Assembly (NCBI GenBank): GCA_028284415.1
Contig: JANQRU010000004.1
Span: forward strand, 1,302,001 to 1,366,000
DNA: 64,000 nucleotides
Direction of reading: 5' to 3'
Source of the DNA: Pyrinomonadaceae bacterium
Lineage (GTDB): Bacteria > Acidobacteriota > Blastocatellia > Pyrinomonadales > Pyrinomonadaceae
Part shown: piece after piece, positions 58,651 through 64,000 of the stretch
Layout of the letters: every line of letters starts with the position of its first letter
Numbering within the stretch: the first letter of the stretch is position 1
Position numbers and translations under genes: made by a program
The notes under the pieces: generated by a model
Seen by the model: only the letters and a program-made list of their open reading frames with translations
The model's database searches: none
Told to the model about the DNA's origin: nothing

Positions 58651-59247
58651 CTAATCCTTAATTATATTGTCATTCAAAACTCTGGCATAGTTAAGAACCC
58701 AATCTCTATCTGACCAAGAATCCATATACACTTTATACCCGCCTTTTTTAGCATCTCTGATAATAAACTCAGTTAGCTTTTTAGTAAGTTTATTTTTTTC
58801 TTCAACTGTCAATTCATTACCTGAGCAATAACCCAAAACAAGGCTTGTGTTATAAGCAGTTTTATAAATTCCTGTCATGTATGCAGGGGCTACGCCTGGG
58901 TGTCCTGAAGTATTGTCGATAAATGTTGAGGCGAAATATTTTCCATAGCCAAAAGCTGCTAAGGTTAATCCAATTGCATAACCATGACGACCGCCTTTTT
59001 TTCCGACAATCTCTTTGGCTTTTGCGGCAGGCAGTCCGATTGCACAAAGTGCCGCAATAAAAGCCGCAAACGGTGCGATCATTCCGCCTACTGCAACAAC
59101 TGCTCCTCCAATTTCAAACATTGCTAAACAGGCTCTTACAGCACTTAACGTAACGTAAGTAGCATTTTTCCATTTCAGACTATCAACATTAGTAACACCA
59201 ATGTGACCTTCTATCTCTTTCATTGTCATTAATTCACTTGGCATCAT
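58651..59247 (-). CDS. Gly/Ala-rich hydrophobic protein of unknown function
   Basis: The 198-residue product has no signal peptide at the start. The central part (about 45-115) is Gly/Ala-rich and hydrophobic: EIGGAVVAVGGMIAPFAAFIAALCAIGLPAAKAKEIVG and YAIGLTLAAFGYGKYFAST. The rest is charged, ending DRDWVLNYARVLNDNIIKD. The hydrophobic core could be membrane-embedded, as in pore-forming or bacteriocin-like proteins, but no such motif is proven. GGAGG lies just before tandem ATGs at 59247 and 59244. Function unknown. Confidence 0.65.
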   Translation of the reverse strand: MMPSELMTMKEIEGHIGVTNVDSLKWKNATYVTLSAVRACLAMFEIGGAVVAVGGMIAPFAAFIAALCAIGLPAAKAKEIVGKKGGRHGYAIGLTLAAFGYGKYFASTFIDNTSGHPGVAPAYMTGIYKTAYNTSLVLGYCSGNELTVEEKNKLTKKLTEFIIRDAKKGGYKVYMDSWSDRDWVLNYARVLNDNIIKD

Positions 59248-59719
59248 GCACCTCCAAGGAATTTATTTTTGTATATAATTTCATCGTATAATTGCTCCTA
59301 TAAATTATTTTCAAATCCCAAACGGGATTGCTGGCTGAACGAAAACTTTTTGAAATACTTGCAAACCTCAAATTTTGTATAAAAATTTCCGCTCCCATTC
59401 ATTAAGACGGAAATAAATGAAAAAAGAGGACATAGCCTGAATAGAAATATTGATAAACACTTTTAGGATTAAGAAATCCAAATAAAACTGAGAAGAATAG
59501 GACGCGGATAACGCAGATTACGCGGATTCTCACAAATTATTGTTTAGAAAGAATCTGTGTAAATCCGTGAGATTCGTGAAATCCGTGTTCCATTCTCCTC
59601 AAAGTTCTATTCTTTCAAGAGGCTTTGAAAAACTAGCTTTGTAGAAAAATAAGAATCCAAAAAGCAAAAATATTGGGTATAATCGTCAAATAGTTGGGAA
59701 AAGGAGATCACTAAAACTT
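59248..59719. other. 472-bp gene-free region with a dispersed palindrome
   Basis: The gap between divergent genes contains a CACGGATT-family element at 59495-59595 and AT-rich DNA on both sides, which presumably holds the two promoters. An AAAAGGAGATC site precedes the gene at 59720. No gene is seen. Confidence 0.6.
59495..59595. repeat. Palindromic dispersed repeat, CACGGATT family, copy B
   Basis: Two arms of about 45 bp are imperfectly inverted, both with GAATAGG or GAATGGA ends and words CGCGGATT, CACGGATT and CACAAATT. Its left arm matches the reverse complement of the right arm of copy A (3981-4076) at roughly 85 percent. Confidence 0.7.
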
Positions 59720-60928
59720 ATGAAAAAACTTAACTTAGCAATTTTAGTAATTGCATTTTTCACGCTTCAATCATCGCTCATTTTTGCTCAGGCAAATAAG
59801 CTTGTAACAGCAAAAAGAGTGAAACAAACCGATAAAAAGGTAAAGCCGATTGAAGCTTATGCTAAGAAGATTGAAAATTTTGTAAAAGCCGAAAAGAAGC
59901 CACACCTAGTAATCGCAGATGTTTCTGATTTTAATAAAGATGAAAAACCGATTTGGAAAAAATATGCTTCGGAAGCAGAGTTTGAAAAAGCACGCGAAAC
60001 TCAGGAATCCTACGAAATCGCTTATATTTGGAATAAGAATAATAAGCCTGTCGCTGTAAACTTTACATACTCATCTCCTTCAGGGGATTGGGCGCAGTAT
60101 GTATATTATATTTTTCGTGAAGATGGTTCTGTTGCCAGAGCTGACCGCGAACTCCGAACATTTATGGGCGATATAATTGTCAATCGCATATACATTTACG
60201 ACGAAACGGGCAAACTTCTAAAGGAAACCAAAACTTTTCGTGATCTTGAAACTCAGAAACCTGTCAAAGCCACCAAAAACTTTCAAGATATGGATGTGAA
60301 GATTTATAAAAGCATAAATACTTTGCCATTTGCTTCAATGCTTTCATCAGATGCAACCGACGAAAAATCTCTGAGCGACGCGGAAAAGAAATTTGTCCCG
60401 AAGGGCTGGAAACTAGAAGAGAAAACGGTCGGTGATTTGAATAAAGATTCATTACCCGATTCGATTTTACAGATCGTCGATCCAAATCCTGACGCAGAAG
60501 ACTATAACCGAAATTTAATTATCCTTTTCAAGACTAAAAACGGTGGATATACCAAAGTGGCGGAAAGCAAAAGAATTATCCGCTGCACATCCTGTGGCGG
60601 AATGCTTGGTGGTGGTCCGGCAGATATTTCAGTCAAGAAAGGCGTTATGATAATTTCTCAAATGTATGGTTCACGAAACGGAGTAGATTATTTGCATCGT
60701 CTAAGATATGAACCTGCAACGAAACGCTTCCGCCTAATCGGGGAAGACATAAACGAATTTGACCGTCTTGATCTGACCAGCAAAAACACAAGCACTAATT
60801 ACCTGACTGGCAGACAAATCATCAAAACCTCCAAAGGTGGCGAAAACGATGTAAAGGAAACCGTCAAAAGAAAAAGAATCCCTAAAACAAAAAAATATCT
60901 CAGGGACATAAACTATAATAACTACTAA
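59720..60928 (+). CDS. Secreted protein of unknown function
   Basis: The 402-residue product has a signal peptide ending FA-Q (residue 25). The first half is Lys/Glu-rich with a Tyr-rich beta part (WAQYVYYIFREDGSVARADREL). The second half contains DLNKDSLPDSILQIVDPNPDAEDYNRNLIILFKTK, a D-x-N-x-D-x-x-P-D calcium-binding-like loop as in FG-GAP repeats, then RCTSCGGMLGGGPADISVKKGVMIISQMYGS. No family is certain. It ends with a Lys-rich tail. The AAGGAGA site is good, and a terminator follows. Confidence 0.75.
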   Translation: MKKLNLAILVIAFFTLQSSLIFAQANKLVTAKRVKQTDKKVKPIEAYAKKIENFVKAEKKPHLVIADVSDFNKDEKPIWKKYASEAEFEKARETQESYEIAYIWNKNNKPVAVNFTYSSPSGDWAQYVYYIFREDGSVARADRELRTFMGDIIVNRIYIYDETGKLLKETKTFRDLETQKPVKATKNFQDMDVKIYKSINTLPFASMLSSDATDEKSLSDAEKKFVPKGWKLEEKTVGDLNKDSLPDSILQIVDPNPDAEDYNRNLIILFKTKNGGYTKVAESKRIIRCTSCGGMLGGGPADISVKKGVMIISQMYGSRNGVDYLHRLRYEPATKRFRLIGEDINEFDRLDLTSKNTSTNYLTGRQIIKTSKGGENDVKETVKRKRIPKTKKYLRDINYNNY

Positions 60929-60931
60929 GAC

Positions 60932-60963
60932 AAAAAAGGTTGCGGAACATTCGCAACCTTTTT
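60932..60963 (+). terminator. Rho-independent terminator
   Basis: AAAAAAGGTTGCG (60932-60944) pairs with CGCAACCTTTTT (60952-60963), with a 7-nt loop. It ends the gene at 59720. Confidence 0.9.
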
Positions 60964-60996
60964 CTTATTTCTTGATTTTTAGACTTTATCAAATCA

Positions 60997-61383
60997 TTAC
61001 TTTAAACGCTTTTTCTCACAAACCAAAGGCTGTGCAAAACTACCTGCTTTTAATGTGGCAACATTGTCAGTTTTATCTAAAATAATGGCAATATTTTGTT
61101 TCATATCTGACGTCGAAAATTTTAAGTTTTGTCCATTTAGAATCATAAAATTATCACTACTCGAAACTTTGCCAACACCTTCCCAACAACCCGTATAAGC
61201 ACAAACACTCATCTTTCCCAAACCATCAAAACTAACACTCATCGGCGTAAATTCACCCGACTTTTTCGCATCACATTTTCCTTCTGCACAATGAACCTCA
61301 ACATCATTCCGACATTGCCAACTTTCCGTTTCGATAGAAGCCAGACCAAAAATACTCAAAATAAAAATCAAACCGAATGTCAT
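60997..61383 (-). CDS. Small secreted cysteine-containing protein
   Basis: The 128-residue product has a signal peptide (about 1-18, LIFILSIFGLASIETES). The mature part has six Cys: in WQCRNDVEVHCAEGKCDAKK, VCAYTGCWEG and LVCEKK. This could give three disulfides. The rest is beta-rich. No family recognised. The ATG at 61383 has an AAGGAG site. A neighbouring upstream ATG is out of frame. Function unknown; its small size and Cys content suggest a periplasmic binding or inhibitor-like role, which is inference. Confidence 0.7.
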   Translation of the reverse strand: MTFGLIFILSIFGLASIETESWQCRNDVEVHCAEGKCDAKKSGEFTPMSVSFDGLGKMSVCAYTGCWEGVGKVSSSDNFMILNGQNLKFSTSDMKQNIAIILDKTDNVATLKAGSFAQPLVCEKKRLK

Positions 61384-61553
61384 ATTGCATATCTCCTTAT
61401 GAGAATTTGTGTTTGTAAGTTTTGATCAGCAAGTAGTTGTTTGGTGGGATATTTAAACAATACACTTGTTTGTAGTATAAGTAAATAAAATAAATACTAT
61501 CAGCAAGGCTTATGTATTTGTCGGGCAAGGGGACGATCCAAAACGATGTAAAA

Positions 61554-63674
61554 CTAACTAACTCTTTCGATTAACACGACATCTTGAAGCCATTCGCCAC
61601 GTATTAGAATAAAGTTTTTTCCATTTGGTGAGATTGAAAAATCTCTGATTAATTCTTTTCCTAAATCTGCCATAAAGGTTGGTGAATTTGCACCAACCTT
61701 TTGTTTCCAGAGTTTGTAACTGGATTCATCTTTGGCAATAAAAATAAGTGTTTGGTTGTCATTAAACCAATCAACTTTAATAGGTTTTAAGCCCTTTTCA
61801 GATAGAGAAAGCTTTTGGATTAAAGTCTTATTTTTTACATCGGATATTCCAATAAAAGTTTGATTGTTTTTTGATTTATCACGGTGAAGATAAGCAATTT
61901 TTGAACCGTCTTTTGAAAATCTGGAGTTAAATAGCTTTTTGTCCCAAAATTCCTTTTCTACACTTTTTCCATCGGTTGCAACTTTCCAAAGTGTTCCGGT
62001 AATTCGGGATTCAAAGAAAAGATGATTTTGGTCAGACGAAATAGAAATTGGGAAACTACCTGTTTTTTTTGTAATTTGAAACTGATTGCTTCTGTCAATA
62101 TTCATTCGCCAAATCTGATAGGCTCCGCTCCGATTAGACATGTAATAAATATATTTACCATCAGGGGAACTTAAAGGAGCAATATTGTTAGAATAAGTGT
62201 CAGTTAAATGATGTTTTTCCTGACCATTGACGTCAATTTTCCAAAGATCCCCATCGTCCGTTGAATAAGTTATTTCTTCATTGGATATAAACCTTGCGGT
62301 CGATGCTGATGTCAAAACCTTTGTTTTATTAGGATTAATAATGGAAGAAAATGATAATTGAAAGCTGTTTGTTTTTTTTACAGCAAGAAGTTTGTTGCCA
62401 ACTTTATCAAGACTTAAATTCATGTAACTAGAAGTCTCTTCACGAAGTTTGGTGGCTTTACCTGTTTTATTCGAAACTCTCCAAATTTCATAAGGTTTTC
62501 CAGGTGCGGTACTACCAGCAAAGTACAAATCTTTTCCGGAAGGCGTCAACACCAAACTTTTTATATGGTAAAAAGTTTGTGGAGAAATTTCGGATTCAAC
62601 TTTGTTTTGTAAATTAATTTTTACCAGACGAAAATTATTAGTTCCTTCATCTGCTTGTCCGGTGGCATATACGATTGATTGTCCATCTGGAGAGAATTCA
62701 GGGGATCTTATTGTTATAGGAAATTTTTTCTCTATAAGTTTTTGTTCATTTTTACCATCAGAATCGGCAATATAAAGATTACAGCTATTGCTGTCATTAT
62801 ATTTCACATAGGCAATCATTTTATCGTCGGGTGAAAGCCCAAATTTTCCTTCAACTCGTTCTGTTATGCTTGTAGGTTTTCCGCCAAGCAGGGAAACTTT
62901 GTAAAGATTCGCGTAATTACTTCCAATTTGTTTCTTACGAACAAAATAAAGTGAGTTTCCATCATTAGAAAATGACAACTTATAATACTGATGATTGCTC
63001 GGAGGTAAAATTTGTTTTTTTTCAGAGGTCTCAATATTTTGAAGCCAGACACTTATTTTTTCATTGCTTTCGTCTGTATAAGCAAAATATTTGCCATCAG
63101 GAGAGATTGTTGCGGATAGGAATTTGCCTTTTGTTTTGAGAGCTTTGAGGTTTAGCTGTTTGGAGATATTGGTTTGATTATTAGCTAATTGGGAATTTAT
63201 CAAAAAAATGCTGGACACTATCAAAACTGAAACAGCTGTCAATAAAAGAAAGTTTCGCTGTGTAAAAATTTTACTTGAGATAGAGTGATTTAAGAAAAAT
63301 TCTTTTTGATTATTTTCATTTTTTCTGACGGTATGATTGAGAGATTGATATGAAGTAGAAACCTCTGCTATAAAACGATAACCACGACGCGGGACTGTTT
63401 CAATATATCTAGGGTTTTTGGCATCATCTCCCAAGATTTTTCTCAACTGACGAATTGAATAAGTCAAGTTACTATCTTCTACAAAACTATCCTTCCAAAC
63501 TGTATCCATAATTACCTTTTTTTCAACAAGATGACCAGAATTAGTTATCAGTAAAAAAAGCAAATCATAAATTTTAGGAGTGATTGATATAGATTCTCCT
63601 TTGCGAAAGAGCGTCTTTTCCTCAGAATCAAGGATGAATTCATCAAATGTAAAGCTCTTTGTTTTCAGCGACAT
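61554..63674 (-). CDS. Membrane winged-helix regulator with TolB-like propeller
   Basis: The 706-residue protein has an OmpR/CadC-type winged helix at 1-105 (TPKIYDLLFLLITNSGHLVEKKVIMDTVWKD, YSIRQLRKILGDDAKNPRYIETVPRRGYRFIAE), a transmembrane helix at about 142-160, and a periplasmic beta-propeller with TolB/WD40-like repeats (FSPDGQSIVYATG, SPDGKYFAYT, SSPDGKYIYYMSNRSG and others). The architecture is common in Acidobacteria. It probably senses an envelope signal. ATG 63674 is preferred. Three 11-bp spaced CTAGGAAA repeats lie in its promoter. Confidence 0.88.
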   Translation of the reverse strand: MSLKTKSFTFDEFILDSEEKTLFRKGESISITPKIYDLLFLLITNSGHLVEKKVIMDTVWKDSFVEDSNLTYSIRQLRKILGDDAKNPRYIETVPRRGYRFIAEVSTSYQSLNHTVRKNENNQKEFFLNHSISSKIFTQRNFLLLTAVSVLIVSSIFLINSQLANNQTNISKQLNLKALKTKGKFLSATISPDGKYFAYTDESNEKISVWLQNIETSEKKQILPPSNHQYYKLSFSNDGNSLYFVRKKQIGSNYANLYKVSLLGGKPTSITERVEGKFGLSPDDKMIAYVKYNDSNSCNLYIADSDGKNEQKLIEKKFPITIRSPEFSPDGQSIVYATGQADEGTNNFRLVKINLQNKVESEISPQTFYHIKSLVLTPSGKDLYFAGSTAPGKPYEIWRVSNKTGKATKLREETSSYMNLSLDKVGNKLLAVKKTNSFQLSFSSIINPNKTKVLTSASTARFISNEEITYSTDDGDLWKIDVNGQEKHHLTDTYSNNIAPLSSPDGKYIYYMSNRSGAYQIWRMNIDRSNQFQITKKTGSFPISISSDQNHLFFESRITGTLWKVATDGKSVEKEFWDKKLFNSRFSKDGSKIAYLHRDKSKNNQTFIGISDVKNKTLIQKLSLSEKGLKPIKVDWFNDNQTLIFIAKDESSYKLWKQKVGANSPTFMADLGKELIRDFSISPNGKNFILIRGEWLQDVVLIERVS

Positions 63675-63681
63675 ACGCAAA

Positions 63682-63743
63682 CTAGGAAATTTCTAGGAAA
63701 AATCTAGGAAGTAATTTATGACTTAATTATATCAGATAGGAAA
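63682..63743. promoter_or_regulatory. Three phased 11-bp direct repeats (CTAGGAAA), possible winged-helix operator
   Basis: CTAGGAAA starts at 63682 and 63693, and CTAGGAA at 63704, exactly 11 bp apart. A weaker ATAGGAAA occurs at 63736. OmpR/PhoB-type winged helices bind tandem 11-bp direct repeats, and the neighbouring gene encodes such a domain, so autoregulation is likely. Confidence 0.6.
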
Positions 63744-63849
63744 TAATAGCGAAGTTTTGTAAAAGTCCAAAATATTTTTGATTAATAGTTTTTTGGCACT
63801 TAGATAAATTTAGAGAAAAAAACTTTAACCTTAATACTTCGTTAATACT

Positions 63850-64000
63850 ATGAAAACACAAACCTATTTAAATATTGATGATTTTAAACTTGGAAAATCA
63901 AAAAACCCCAAACATTTAGGGGACGCTGAGATTAAGGAATTACATTTACCACTTCATAGTAATGTCATAGCTCTTTCGACTGAGAAAAGTATGGCAGTAG
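63850..64000 (+). CDS. Short partial reading frame at the right edge
   Basis: An ATG at 63850 opens a frame of 50 codons to the window end, beginning MKTQTYLNIDDFKLG and continuing with LPLHSNVIALSTEKS. There is no signal peptide and I recognise nothing in it. No clear ribosome binding site is visible. The frame is divergent from the winged-helix regulator, so the shared gap (63675-63849) could serve both. Whether it is a real gene depends on sequence beyond the window. Confidence 0.4.
   Translation, partial: MKTQTYLNIDDFKLGKSKNPKHLGDAEIKELHLPLHSNVIALSTEKSMAV

Noticed and set aside
63682..63710. CTAGGAAA array as a CRISPR repeat
   Set aside because: Units are 8 bp with 3-bp gaps, far too short for CRISPR, and there are no spacers or cas genes.

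Overview
The window is AT-rich bacterial chromosome, densely packed with genes on both strands and with short gaps, many of them closed by hairpin terminators. Several features fit an Acidobacteriota-like (Blastocatellia/Pyrinomonadales-type) genome: a membrane winged-helix/TolB-propeller regulator, a PilT ATPase next to a zinc-ribbon protein, many Sec-secreted orphan proteins ending their signal in FA-Q or NA-Q, and several families of dispersed palindromic repeats. This placement is an inference from gene content; no rRNA is present. One tRNA gene, Leu(CAA), is seen.

Layout. 1-3.1 kb: the 5' part of a phage-type P-loop ATPase, then three tandem secreted paralogues, the middle one cut by a single in-frame TAA. 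3.1-16.9 kb: envelope and housekeeping genes (CrtZ-type hydroxylase, CBM9-like protein, large TerD-domain protein, UbiB-type kinase, a metallohydrolase/acetyltransferase/ribF operon, DUF1844, DinB, mazG, TfoX-like, VOC). 17-31.4 kb: MscS channel, SulP transporter, molybdenum-carrier-like protein, YkvA, pta, selO, SDR, secreted proteins and an AraC regulator. 31.4-42.4 kb: DUF1990, an HD-GYP protein with a degenerate receiver, tRNA-Leu, a lone sugar-binding lipoprotein, queA-rimI-thiE, pilT, a serine hydrolase and a TetR regulator. 42.5-48.7 kb: an NAD/ADP-ribose cluster on the minus strand (NAMPT-type nadV, HEAT-like protein, PARG-type hydrolase, NADAR protein interrupted by a TGA, haloalkane dehalogenase, NadM-Nudix). 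49.4-64 kb: P450; an apparent operon of secreted HExxH protein, ECF sigma, anti-sigma, secreted protein and M61-like peptidase; an aminotransferase; secreted orphans; and a winged-helix/TolB regulator at the right edge.

The most interesting signal is in the NAD cluster. Four leaders, in front of nadV, the PARG-type gene, the NADAR gene and the NadM-Nudix gene, carry the same small RNA hairpin: a 5-bp stem of changing sequence, a 9-nt loop UCRGGNAGA, and an A4 tail running into or towards the ribosome binding site. I found it nowhere else by eye in the window. This looks like a compact cis-regulatory RNA, possibly a riboswitch for NAD or a related metabolite, tying NAD resynthesis from nicotinamide to ADP-ribose removal.

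Other signals are two genes broken by one nonsense codon each, three phased 11-bp direct repeats upstream of the winged-helix regulator, period-7 tandem repeats at four gene junctions, and several palindromic intergenic elements.
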